The notes under the pieces: generated by a model
Told to the model about the DNA's origin: nothing
The model's input: only the letters and a program-made list of their open reading frames with translations
The model's database searches: none
Made by a program: the position numbers and the translations under genes
Part shown: piece by piece, positions 32,599 through 43,602 of the stretch
Numbering within the stretch: the first letter of the stretch is position 1
How the letters are laid out: each line of letters begins with the position of its first letter
Assembly: GCA_963575645.1 (NCBI GenBank)
Contig: OY754466.1
Coordinates: forward strand, 12,192,001-12,256,000
Source: Xanthostigma xanthostigma
Taxonomy: Eukaryota > Arthropoda > Insecta > Raphidioptera > Raphidiidae
Reading direction: 5' to 3'
Length of the DNA: 64,000 nucleotides

Positions 32599-34039
32599 AT
32601 ATGTTATGGACCACGTGATTAATCAGGGCATTATTTATAATGCCCGGACAATATGAATAATGACAAGTCAAATCAGATCGGATATAACTTTTTTCTTTAT
32701 ACGTATCAATTTTAATTATTTCTCCTGTATCGATTTTACCTGTGTAAATTCGTACACATCGTGATGAAACACATAATGTGCACTTCCCCTCATTAAAACA
32801 AAGAGAACGATGTGTGGGAATTAACACAATCAAATCAGTATCAATAGTTTTTTCCTTCCGGTATAAATATATAGTATAGAACAGATGATCTTAAAAAACA
32901 AAAGCGAACACGTTTTCAGAATTAGTAATGAGCTAAGAAAAATTTCTGGATGTAAGAATTATTGGTCATTTTGATTACACAAAAGCTGCCACATCTTTTA
33001 TTCATTTTTAATTTCAGGAGGATAATATTGTGAAAACGTTATTCAAATGAAGAAAATCTAAAAGCATATAAAATACACTTTTTTTGTAGCTTATTTTTGA
33101 AACAAATGTTTTCATTTATTGTTTACCACTGAAATGTTCCGAGAGGTACCCGCTTTCACTAAGCCGTCCGTTTATCGAATATGTGTTGACTTAACCTTGA
33201 ATAACAAATAAAAATCGGTCAAACCCACTCCAAGCGCCGATGCGTAAAAAACAGGTATACAAAATGCAGTTCTAATTTTGACAGCCAGACGTCTCCCATA
33301 TCTTCACACGTAGAATAGACATGTCTGGACACAAAAGTATATAATATCAACGGCGTGTGTGCGCTTTGTTTCTATGATCCTTACGTTGTCTAAGCTATGA
33401 TCAGAACACAAATGCGTATGGTTTGTGAGCGAGCGCACATGTCGCTCGCTCGCTCGTTTTTTCACAGCTGACTCCCTGTCCCAAGGCTTGCGTAAGAAGT
33501 ACCTACAACTTCAAAAATATTATATGGTCCATGGAGGGATCAACTTTTTAACCAACTGAGCTAATTGACCAGCTGGTGACTTACAAGTACACGTTATTGT
33601 TTTAACGCTTCTTAAACATATTAAACCCGTCGGTAGTCGCATAAAAAGTATAGCTTCAATAAAAAAGTATACGTGATACTCTCGCACGTTAGAAGTAAAA
33701 CTTCTTAGGTTCTAGTATTTGTTGAGGATTTTATAATTTCCGGATTAGGGAATGGTTGTGTGAAAATTGTTATTTATAGACACAGTACATGCGCATGCGT
33801 GTAGAGTACACATGACTCTTTGATCGAGATCACCCTTTTTTTGATACAAAATGTATCTGCGTTTGTGTACAAACTATCAATTGATCAATACATTTCCATT
33901 CGTTGTGAATAATATCATATTTTATCCATAATGACGGCGATCAGTTATTTTTAACAAAATACAATGACATTTATTAATTATTATTAGCGCCATATTGCCA
34001 TTGCCGATCGTGCCTCTCTATCGCTTATATCGCGCTCTC
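32599..34039. other. Non-coding stretch
   Basis: A 98-codon minus-strand frame at 32537-32833 overlaps the foldback and shows no domain. A (CGCT)n tract lies at about 33441-33459. No gene was recognised. Confidence 0.4.
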
Positions 34040-34123
34040 GCTTGAACGCTCAGGCGGAACGTTACACTTTTTCGCGCATGCAGCCGGTGTTTCATCAATT
34101 TATAAGACGTTATCACGTCAAAA
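34040..34123. mobile_element. GACGTTATCACGTC-family 3' fragment
   Basis: CAGGCGGAACGTTACACTTT, CATGCAGCCGGTGTTTCATC and GACGTTATCACGTCAAAA match the right ends of 8170-9077 and 27731-28389. Confidence 0.75.
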
Positions 34124-34249
34124 ATCACAAATCAAGCTAATCTTTTGTTACCGTCTCGGATTTTCCAGTTTTGAGCACAACATATACATAAAATTCAATA
34201 CAAACACACATATTCCGAAACACCGACAGGCAGGCATCACACAACAACT

Positions 34250-34510
34250 TTCCCATCTCATTTTCACCTTATCTATCATCTACCGACACCGCCGTCGTGT
34301 TCCTGTCTATTTCTCAACGGATGGTGTAACGTTATATAACCGACGTCGTTAACGCTTCCTCTCCGTTGCCGTCGTCGCTCCAACTCGTGAAGCGCTCCAT
34401 AAAACGATCGCGGGGCGCCGACTAAAGGTACACAACGTCCATTTATTCGTATCGCATTGACACCGCATACGATTTTCACTCGAGCAGACGATAACAGATA
34501 TTTTTGTGGA
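34250..34510. other. CpG-rich block, possible exon or promoter fragment
   Basis: Base composition is close to 50 percent GC against roughly one third around it, with many CG dinucleotides. A minus-strand frame (34276-34479, 67 codons, starting MKIVCGVNAIRINGR) fills it, but I recognise no domain. TTATATAACC could serve as a TATA-like element. It may be unique host sequence, a promoter, or the core of an unrecognised transposon. Confidence 0.3.
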
Positions 34511-34614
34511 AGGAAAGTCAGAAGCCTGACTTACCTACCAATTCAATTTGTTTGCTCAGTGGCGTACTTTCTTACAGAAAATATTCTTGGCAGTGCCACC
34601 AAGTGCAGGTATTT

Positions 34615-35060
34615 TTCCTTTTACCATTCCAACCCATAAGTGGGGAAAGGTAGGTACTAATTTAAGTCAAAAATTACTTTTCAAAAATATTACAATATCT
34701 TTTCGTTTTGAGGTTCCCCGAATCCAAAAAAACATATTCTTGGAAAAAAACTCTGTGCGTCTGTTAGTCTGTGAACACAATACATGTCAAACGGATGAGC
34801 GGATTAAAACCAGATTTTGGGAGGATGTTTAGTATGCAAATATGAAGAGCTCTATAGTTTTTGGGGAAAATCGGCGCATGCGCAGAACAGATATGTGCTA
34901 TAACGGTGTTTTTTTTATAAAATAATGGTATACTTTTCATAACGGCTTTATATTTTATCTATTTTTTCAAGAATTTTTTGTTAAATTTTTTTTCTAAACT
35001 TTATAGTATGGGAATTATTTTGAAAATAAAAAAAAAATCAGCTGTTCTTTTGTTTGCTAC
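34615..35060 (+). repeat. Interspersed repeat, inverted partner of 37215-37668
   Basis: TACCATTCCAACCCATAAGT, TTTCGTTTTGAGGTTCCCCG, CAAACGGATGAGCGGATTAA and TGCTATAACGGTG all recur in opposite orientation near 37.2-37.67 kb. The short frames across both copies (for example RFEVPRIQK) are shared because the DNA is, and stops interrupt them. Family unknown. Confidence 0.7.
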
Positions 35061-35109
35061 TATTGTTTGTTTAAACTATTTGTTTTTCTTATAGATATAG
35101 TTTATGAAA

Positions 35110-35415
35110 ATTTGTAAATTTTTTAAAATTATTTAAATACAAATACAAATACTTTTCCTTCATTGAGTATTTAAATACAAATACATTTCCTGCATAGACT
35201 TGTAAAAAATACTTTTTAAAAGTTTTGAAATACAAATAGGTACAAATACTAGAAAAGTAGGTATTTGAAATACAAATACAAGAAAAGTATTTGAAATACA
35301 AATATTATGAAAGTATTTGAAATACAAATAGGTACTATAAAAGTATTTGAAATACAAATACTATAAAAGTATTTGTATTTGAATTTTGAAATACTTTTAC
35401 TCAAATACTTTACAA
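35110..35415. repeat. Minisatellite of AAAGTATTTGAAATACAAATA units
   Basis: Roughly eight to nine units of about 25-30 bp, each containing the palindromic core TATTTGAAATACAAATA, fill the interval. The periodic composition produces artificial Tyr/Phe/Ser-rich open frames on the minus strand. Confidence 0.85.
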
Positions 35416-35922
35416 ATCTGAAAATTACCAATCGTACCTATTTGCGTAGTTTGTAGGTAGTTTTCATAAATGACTATTGAATGCTCTACTTTTGTTTTTC
35501 ATTACAGCGCTAGTGCGTTATCGGTCACTTTACATACCTGTATACATGCAGGGGGATAGGTATACCAAAAATAAATAAGCGATTATTTTTTTTTCGGTCG
35601 GTAATGGGATGAAACTCGTAAAATAAAAACAGTAGCATTCGTGCGATACATTTATAAGCAATTGAAATGTGTAAAATGTATTTTCTGCTAAATCTTTTGA
35701 ACGTGAACAGGACATGTTTGAAGGCATGTGTATTATTGCAAACATTACAATCGTACATACATAGATAAGGGATGTTGAAACGAGCTTACAAATGAAAGCT
35801 TAGGTGGAGAGGTACATTTCAATTCGTACTGAAAGCTCCGGCTGCCGTCTAGTACAAAAGTAATATTACACAGATAATGCACGTGTACAGTGTGTTTCAA
35901 CATACACGCAGGGCACGGTTAC
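35416..35922. other. Non-coding stretch
   Basis: Overlapping minus-strand frames at 35525-35758 are open in two registers, which argues against real coding. No element was recognised. Confidence 0.45.
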
Positions 35923-36263
35923 TAGAGCTGTAACAAACCGTATGTATCGTTACTGAGTAACGGGTACATCGTCTGACTCGAAGCAACGAATCGTTACTTA
36001 CAAATTCATTTCGTTACTCGCATTTCTCGTATCCATGTCAGTTTGACTCGTTTGATGCGGTTATACGTTATACGAACGAAGTCATACCGTATCACGTATG
36101 CGACGCGCCTCGATGCGATGGTACATGCTTGATGCTGTCAGTACACGATTGTATGTCGTATGAAAAGTAACGAGTAACGTAGCGATGCGAAAGTAACGGG
36201 TACTGGTTCTTTAAGTAACGAATACATACGGGTACACAATTTCTCGTCACTTTTACAGCTCTA
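35923..36263. mobile_element. hAT-type non-autonomous element, 341 bp, perfect 8-bp duplication
   Basis: Second copy of the TAGAGCTGTAACAAACCG family (see 23854-24192), with ACGGTTAC on both sides. The two copies are highly similar throughout and both retain perfect duplications, so the family moved relatively recently. Confidence 0.93.
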
Positions 36264-36330
36264 ACGGTTACTAATAGACCCAGATGCCAGCCATACGTCA
36301 TTACAGTACTGCTAGGATTTTATCAGTAAA

Positions 36331-36688
36331 CTAGCGGTCCCGTCCGGTTTCACCGGGTGCAAAAGAACGAATGGGGGGGGGAGGCACATGAGTACCTACG
36401 CACATTCATCTTAGTTTACCGAGATGAATGTTGTGTCCAAATTTCATGATGATCGGAGATACCGTTCAAAAGTTTTTGTCGGACGAACAAATTTTGAGTT
36501 GTATTTTGCAACATTTGCATTGATGCTCCGCTCCTATTGGTCGTAGCGTGATATTACATAGCCTATAGCCTTCCTCGATAAATGGGATATCCAACAATTT
36601 TTTTTTCAATTCGAATCAGTAGTTCATGAGATTAGCGCGTTCAACCAAACAAACAAATAAACTCTTCAGCTTTATATATTAGTATAGA
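36331..36688 (-). mobile_element. Non-autonomous Helitron, 358 bp
   Basis: On the minus strand it runs A|TCTATACTAATATATAAAGC to CACCGGGTGAAACCGG... CGCTAG|T, with the family hairpin before the CTAG end. It lacks the tRNA-like middle segment of the two longest copies. A G-run (36366-36375) may reflect slippage. Confidence 0.9.
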
Positions 36689-36959
36689 TGTACAATATTT
36701 AGTTAAAAATGTATGCCACTTTGCTAGCTTGAAAGCAAGGGCCTTTTAGATATAACAGGTTCTAAAGGTACATAAAACGCGTGCTTACCTACGTACGTAA
36801 TGGTATTATGCGTGCATATGAGTGCGAGTGAGAGCATTAGATGATTTTTTTTGTTTGACAACTCAATGAAATGTAAGTTGTTTATTTGTTTCCAAAATTC
36901 CAAGGAGTTTTTCTGTCTTAAATGCATGGACTACTCTTTCTATGTGTGTAAAAAAATAA
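36689..36959. other. Non-coding stretch
   Basis: No gene was recognised. It may include the undetermined 5' part of the next Helitron family. Confidence 0.4.
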
Positions 36960-37102
36960 AAAATCTTTTCATGAAGCTGCCAATAAAAAATTCCAGCCAA
37001 TTGGGTGACAGGACCATTCCAATTTGAAAAATGTTGACATTTGATTATAATAAAGAAAATAAAATTTCTGATATCGCGTGAGGTCACGCGGGTAATGGCT
37101 AG
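36960..37102 (+). mobile_element. Helitron 3' end, second family
   Basis: A perfect 7-bp hairpin CGCGTGA-GG-TCACGCG is followed by GGTAATGG and CTAG|T, the classical Helitron 3' structure. Upstream CCAATTGGGTGACAGGACCA and ATGTTGACATTTGATTATAA recur inverted at 48865-48970. The 5' end was not located. Confidence 0.7.
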
Positions 37103-37214
37103 TATTCATTATAATATTTGCTATTCGTTGCCATGGTTACCTATACATAATATGTTCCACGTCATGTAAAAATTAATCAAAGCATGCCTAACTAGTATAT
37201 TTCTGAGCGATCCA

Positions 37215-37668
37215 TAAAACAAAAGAGCGGATGATTTTTTTTTTATTTTCAAAACATTTCCGAAACTATAAAGTTTAGAAAAAAAAATGTTTAACAAAAC
37301 TTTCTTGAAAAAATAAATAGAATATTAAGTCGTTATGAAAAGTATACCTAACATTATTAGGTATATAAAAAAAAACCGTTATAGCATATATCTCTTCTGC
37401 GTTTACGCCGATTTTCCCTAAAAACAATAGGGCTCTTCACATTTGCATACCAAACATCCTCCCAAAATTTGGTTTCAATCCGCTCATCCGTTTGACCTAT
37501 ATCGTGTTCACAGACTAACAAACAAACAAACAGACGCACAGAGTTTTTCCAAAAATATGTTTTTTGGATTCGGGGGACCTCAAAACGGAAAGATATTGTA
37601 AAATTTTTGAAACGTGATTTTTGACCTAAACTAGTACCATTCCCCACTTGTGGGTTGGAATGGTATAA
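37215..37668 (-). repeat. Interspersed repeat, inverted partner of 34615-35060
   Basis: Same landmarks as 34615-35060 on the opposite strand, ending in CCACTTGTGGGTTGGAATGG at 37640-37668. That terminal phrase occurs again alone at about 37946 and, diverged, at 49850, so it is probably the element's end. Confidence 0.7.
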
Positions 37669-37689
37669 TTTACTTAACAAAATAATCTG

Positions 37690-37871
37690 TTAACTGCAGT
37701 GTTGTTTTTTACTATGAGTATTTTAATTAAATCTATCGTTGTATTTTACATCCATCCTGAAGCACCATTCTAAATATTGGTGAAAAAATTTTGAAATCGG
37801 ATGAGTAGTTTCCGAGATTACCTCCTACATCCAAACTTACAAACTTTACCTCTTTATAATATTAGTATAGA
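37690..37871 (-). mobile_element. Helitron 5'-end fragment, third family
   Basis: The complement of 37812-37871 begins A|TCTATACTAATATTATAAAG followed by AGGTAAAG. The same start occurs at 54570-54647. No matching 3' terminus was found, so it is truncated. Confidence 0.6.
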
Positions 37872-38994
37872 TAAGTCAGAATCCCTACACGTCTTAATGC
37901 TCAACGTTCGTTTGTAATGCGTCTTTTAATCAATTAAGATGGACTTGTGGGTTGGAATGGTAAAACATTTCAAATATTTATATTCCCTGAATAGGCAATA
38001 TTTGTATAATATAGAGGCTTGATAGTTACGATCATTAGGGTCCTGACTCCTAACTAGATCACGAAAAATATTCGAAACACGTTGCACTCACGCATTGCGT
38101 CATTTGGCTAATAAATCTACACAATAGCAAATAACCAAATATTCGATATTTTGTAAATGACTACTTTGGAACACACAGTATTCATACAAAACATACTTCC
38201 TAGACATATAATAATGTATGTATGTACAGGTACGGACTTTCACTTTGAAGTCGGGAAGATACGGAATTTGGAAAATATATAATATAGTTATATATTATAG
38301 GTACCGTAGCTATTCCACTTCGATACACGCCTAAAATTCAAAATAAAAAGTACAGAAAGTTGACAATTTTGTATGAGTGAGATGCACACCAGAGCGCAGC
38401 GAAGACAGCTATTTCACGAGTCGTAATCGCCCTAGTAACACAGTACATTTTGTAATAAATGTATCGAAAAACTAAAAAGAAACTTAAATGCATAATAATT
38501 GTAGGTTAGGTGAACTGTCAGATGTAGTTTAAAATCATCGAGTAGGATGGCGCCACTTTCGATAGTTTCGACCAGAAAAGAATTTACCAAGGGACGAAAA
38601 ACCCCTTCTGTCTACTAATATTTCAAAAGATTTAAACGAATTTTGAAGAAGTCCATATATAATATTATATAATAATGATACAATAATATTCGATAATCTA
38701 TCACCATATTTTGATTAGATATCCTGATTTAACAACACAATATAACCTCACTCTGCAGCACATATCTACAAAGACGAAATGTTTAAAATATAATTTTTTA
38801 TTAATTAATAGGCAAAATGTGTATATATATTTGTTAGCATAATTTATAATACATTTAAAAGGATTTATTAACTAACCTACATTATTTCCCGTTACAAAAT
38901 GCAGCAAAATTCGATGAAATGTATTTTTGATACAAAAACAATTGTTTTCATTTTAAACGTCAAAAGGTTGTCCAAAAAAGAAAGAATTTCGATT
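37872..38994. other. Non-coding stretch
   Basis: AT-rich DNA; GTTGGAATGGTAAAAC at 37952 is a stray end of the 34.6/37.2 kb repeat. No gene was recognised. Confidence 0.45.
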
Positions 38995-39232
38995 AATGCT
39001 CCGTCTTTATCGCACTCACTAACTTATATCTCCCTCTCAACTTCCAATATACGAAACGCAACTCTCTCTCTCTTACTATCTTCACTAACTTATATTTCCC
39101 TCTCAACTTTCGCCTCGAACAATTCCGCATCGTTCGCCTCGTCCGATGATGCACTTCCGTAAACACTTTTGTCAGGTTACCAGCTTACTCCCCAAGTCAA
39201 GCGTGCCTAAAGAAGTTTAACTTCAAAAAATT
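38995..39232 (+). repeat. Palindrome-ended family fragment (AAGAAGTTTAACTTC)
   Basis: TCACTAACTTATATCTCCCT, CCCAAGTCAAGCGTGCCTAA and AAGAAGTTTAACTTCAAAAA match the right ends of 61980-62563 and (inverted) 63047-63462. The CACTAACTTATAT block is locally duplicated. The left end is missing. Confidence 0.7.
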
Positions 39233-41438
39233 GCTTTTGAATATTTCGTTGTCAAACTGACATCTGCCCGGGCCAAGCCGGCCCGGGAAATTAGTTTGAA
39301 AAAAAAAACATTAAATTAAGGGATTTGAGAGATATCGAGTGGTCATTTTTTTAATTCATTAAAATATTGTGCATAAATAGCGAATTGTGAAAGCTTTTTT
39401 ATAATTGTGAGCGCACGAATTGCACTACATATTAATGAAATATAAATGTGCCCATAAAACAATACGCCGGGAGCGATTTTATATGTTTGAAGTTATAAAA
39501 TTAAATGGGAATTTGTAAAAACACTTTTGCTGTTTTATTGAAAATTACTAAATGTATATTGCATTTTTTTGTACGATAACAGAAATTGTAAATGTAGTAA
39601 TAAAATGTAAGTGTTCGTAAATGAATGAGATTTTTTATGGACAAATATGTAATAAACATTTTTTAATATTGGTACAAAAAAAGCGAACACGTTCTGCGTA
39701 CCAAATGGCTGAAGGTACACCAAGAATTATGCGATGAACAATACGAATGTCGCACGTAAAAATTGGGCCCTATTGAAAAGAATGAATTAAGTAAATGATA
39801 CCAACATACCAACCAAATAATAAATGATTTGTTTATGCAAGTTGAATTCCATTTTCAAGAAATTCACATTATCTCCACGGGTTTATATTTTTTCAACAAG
39901 CCTCCTATATTTATTTATTTTTAATTGATTGTTCACATGAATTTGGGGCGCATAGATAATTTTAAAACAGCACTGGGGAAAACGTGATCAATTTCATTCG
40001 TTTGTGTACATAATAAAAATCAATTTCCAATATGTAAATGTCATATTTTTTTTAAATTTGGGAATTTGTGAAGGGTGTTTGAAATTTCATTCATTATTAC
40101 ATGCAGTACAATTATTGTTTGTGCAGTTGGTATGTTAATACAACATTTTTATCGACCGTAATTTTTCATGTTGGAAGCTTTAAACCTGCCGAATAATCGA
40201 TACGAAATTAAACACTTTGAAAGAAGCTGATTTTCAATAGAAGTTTTTATATTTTCGCATATAAATTGATAAGAAAGAAAGATAATCTTGGATTATACTC
40301 GACATTAAAATAATACTAATAATATTAAATACATTGAGTCGCCATTACTCTATTTTGTCCTTTAGCCAGGGTATAAATATTTAGTCACCTGATAAAATAA
40401 TAATGGCTGCCACATAGATCATAATACCTAACCTATAAACGTGGAATATTATATCTACAGTTGGTCTTGTGAATTTATTTACCAATCTTTTGTGAAGTGT
40501 ATAGTTGTAAAACATTAAAGTTAGTGGAAGTTTTGTGTACAATTTCGGATAAAACATTATTATATTGTATTTTTTTATTTGACCAACGCCATCGGTCGGA
40601 TTGTTGGGTGAACGTCAAAATATTCAACAAAAAGAGCAAGGCTTATAGTGCAATGTATATTTATTCTACAAGTAACTATTCTAACAGATATATTGCTTGG
40701 TGAATTGAAAATAAATTTTATTCTAACGAATAAATTTGATCCAAGGCTAGTAACTTCTATCTTTAATAGTGTTCAGTGAATATGGGCCTAAGAAAAGGAT
40801 AATGTTTTCTTACAAAAGTGTTGCCAAACAGGATTAGTCAATTGGATAGGTGTCGTACCTTTATAAATCGGTATACATGAAGAGAATTTTGACGATTAAG
40901 GTAGCAAACCTAGTACAAGGAAACTGTGTCTTTCATCACATGATTAAATAAAAAAAATTCAGCTCATTTCTGTACGTGCGCTACATATGTAAAAGGCAAG
41001 AGTCTACTGTATAAATACAGGTCGGGACCCTTGTTCCAATCTCGTTGAAAATACATTATGTTACAGGCAGTAGCAAAGGATGAGTAGGTAGAATGGAACT
41101 GGGTAGATTGGAACAGGTAGGGTGTTGTAGGAGGAGTGTACAAATTGAATTGAGAACATAAATATTTCCCCGATGTGGTGTGCGCCACCAATATTATTGT
41201 GCCGACACTCGGCAGGCGCTCGATCCAAGGCACAACGCTCGGCTGTCTATACCACAAAACTTCTATGATGGAATTACAAGTCCATACTAATATTATAAAC
41301 TAGTGTGACCTGTGCGAATTATTCGCACTAAATAAGTATAATAATTATCACTTTACAAACTTATTTTTTAAATATGATTGCAGGTATTCAATTCGTTTCT
41401 AATTTTGCACACTGCTTATAACGTTCTTCTTTTTGTTG
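39233..41438. other. Quiet AT-rich stretch
   Basis: About 2.2 kb with only short frames. CAGCCGGGC-like and GCCGACACTCGGCAGG phrases (41200) give small hairpins. No element or gene was recognised. This is the least repeat-like part of the window as far as I can tell. Confidence 0.45.
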
Positions 41439-41720
41439 TATTACAATATGAAGCTCAGATGACAGATCGAAGAAATATTTTACTAAAATTGTCATATAGA
41501 GGCGCAAGTAGCAAAAGCGTTGAGCTAAGCCGTCAGATGGCATCATGCAGCATTGTTGTGACGTTTTCAGGGTTGCTCGCTGTTTTAAAATTAAAGCCGT
41601 TAGATGGCAGTATGCAGTATTGCGTCTGTTGTATTACAATATGAAGGTCAGATGACAGATCGAAGTGTTGACGTTGTTTCAAAATTAACGCCGTCAGATG
41701 GCAGACGTTGTTCAGCGTTG
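41439..41720 (+). repeat. 192-bp spaced direct repeat with GCCGTCAGATGGCA units
   Basis: TTGTATTACAATATGAAG(C/G)TCAGATGACAGATCG occurs at 41439 and 41631. Within and after it, GCCGT(C/T)AGATGGCA appears three times. The reading frame at 41378-41644 runs through the repeat and is not credible. Confidence 0.7.
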
Positions 41721-41879
41721 CTGTATTTTAATTAATTTACAAAAACAAAAGCAATAATAAATTTTTTAGTTGTCGATGTTAGTAGAGCAAGCAATTATCT
41801 GTAAAATGATATATAATTTATGTGGAGAAATTGTGAGGTTTTTTCTAAAAAGGGAGGCAAACATCTTTAACCTTAGCGT

Positions 41880-42235
41880 ATTAATATATATGATTCGAAT
41901 ATGAGTTTCACGCGTAAACCGCTGAACAGATTTAGATAAAATTTGGCAAGGAGATAGATTGCATCCCGAGGAATACATAAGGTAGGTACCTTTTATTTCA
42001 AAAAAAACCTGAAGAGAATGCAATAGAGGATTAAAGTTTGTATGGGAAACTCATCATTTCTCAAATTAGGGATATGAAAATTCATATTTAGGCTTTTGGT
42101 AAGAAATAAAGGATTAGCGTTTCTGCAAAATCATCCCTCAAGAGGTTAAAATAGGGGATGATTTTAAAATTCACACGTAATATACATATAGCACGCAAAA
42201 ACTGCTGGCGAAAGCATCAAAGTGTATAAACATTG
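41880..42235 (+). repeat. Common insect interspersed repeat upstream of the LINE
   Basis: CGTAAACCGCTGAACAGATTT, CAAGGAGATAGATTGCATCC and the later GCAAAAACTGCTGGCGAAAG resemble a family also seen at 46652-46930. The LINE may have inserted near or into this repeat, but no target duplication was confirmed. Confidence 0.5.
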
Positions 42236-42524
42236 TTTTTTAAAGTCGTAAGGCTCCACTACTGTTGTCGCTGTCCCGTTTCATCTCAATCGCGTGCCGT
42301 ATATTCATTTTTTTTTTACATTAGTACTTTTTACAACTATAGTAGTCATTGTGCTTATTATAATAATTTGTTTTAAAACTGATAATTATAATACAAATAT
42401 AAAATGGTTATAGTGATGTAAACATATAGTGCTGAAAAATCCATTATAAAATTAGTATAAATTGAACGTATAGTAGTGGTGCGTACCTTATCGTTAATGA
42501 CGGAGTGTGCTCCCGTACACGGAA

Positions 42525-43523
42525 ATGTCAAAATGCGGTAAATGTCAAATTAAAACAAACAGAAACTATGATGACCTGTTGTATTGTACAGATGCGTGCA
42601 AAAGTGTTTACCACATAAAGTGTGTGGGCATTCCTATAGAAACTTTTCGTGATATGAAATATAAAGAAACATGGAAGTGCGAAAATTGTCTCATCTCAAG
42701 TGATACTACCGAAGAAGAATTAGATCAGTGTATTGCGGAAAGGAATAACAAAGTAGATGACATGGAAGAGGTTAACATGGATATACAGTTTAAACTGGAC
42801 ATATTAATAAAAAATCAAAAGGAAACAAATAATCTTTTAAATATATTGTTAAATAAAGTCAGGGATTTAACTGAAGAAAATAAAGTAAAAGATTTGACCA
42901 TAAATGAATTAAAAGAAAAGATTGAAATTCTTACAATTAATAATCAACATGATTTAAAAAGTGTAAAACCAAACAAAAAAAGGGAAAACAACAAAAATGC
43001 AGAAATCATAGAACAAAGTGAAGACAAGGGAAAAAATTTGAAACAAACTGTTTCAGCCAATCCAAGAGGCTACGCTGATACTCTAAAGATGGGGAAAGCT
43101 GAGCAAAATAATGAAAAGACACAACTTGACTACTACGACAGACAAGTGGATAAGATGAGCGAAGAAAATGAAAATGGATATACGGAAGTCAGAAGGAGAA
43201 AAAGAATATCTAAAGTCACAATTGGTAAATCAACGGCTTCATCATCGTTCAAAGCAGTGGAGCCCAAACTATGGCTATTCCTTGGAAGAATAACGCGTAG
43301 CACAAAAGTGGAAGACATCAAAAGCTACCTGACTGATAAAATTGAAAACGAAGAATTTGAGGTGGAACAACTTGAAACTAAAGGCGTAAACGCATGTTTC
43401 AGGGTAAGCGCCCGAAAACAGCTTGAAGAGCAATTATATGATGAAGACTTCTGGCCAGCAGGAACAGTGGTGAAAAGATATTTTTTTCGGAAAAATCAAC
43501 CGTCCAATTTTCAAGGAAGCTAA
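42525..43523 (+). CDS. LINE ORF1 protein (PHD finger, coiled coil)
   Basis: ORF1 proteins of CR1-group LINEs bind element RNA and act as chaperones in the retrotransposition particle. This one is 332 residues from the ATG at 42525; the frame opens slightly upstream (a GTG at 42507) but without ATG. Residues 4-55 form a C4HC3 PHD-type finger (C4, C7, C21, C25, H30, C33, C52, C55). Residues about 75-150 are charged and heptad-like (NNLLNILLNKVRDL, INELKEKIEIL), a probable trimer-forming coiled coil. A lysine-rich linker follows. The last ~75 residues (LWLFLGRITRSTKVED to FWPAGTVVKRYFFRK) resemble the C-terminal FP-like domain in insect LINE ORF1 proteins. ORF2 lies 80 bp downstream of the stop in the +1 frame. 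Confidence 0.9.
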   Translation: MSKCGKCQIKTNRNYDDLLYCTDACKSVYHIKCVGIPIETFRDMKYKETWKCENCLISSDTTEEELDQCIAERNNKVDDMEEVNMDIQFKLDILIKNQKETNNLLNILLNKVRDLTEENKVKDLTINELKEKIEILTINNQHDLKSVKPNKKRENNKNAEIIEQSEDKGKNLKQTVSANPRGYADTLKMGKAEQNNEKTQLDYYDRQVDKMSEENENGYTEVRRRKRISKVTIGKSTASSSFKAVEPKLWLFLGRITRSTKVEDIKSYLTDKIENEEFEVEQLETKGVNACFRVSARKQLEEQLYDEDFWPAGTVVKRYFFRKNQPSNFQGS

Positions 43524-43602
43524 ACTTGTTAAAGAATCAGTCACCGGCACTGATCAGATACGCCAATTGCAATGTGATGCAAAACAAAGTTCTGTAAAAC
43601 CC

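Noticed and set aside
35089-35431. Overlapping Tyr/Phe-rich minus-strand frames
   Set aside because: They are translations of an AT-rich minisatellite and are open in several registers at once.
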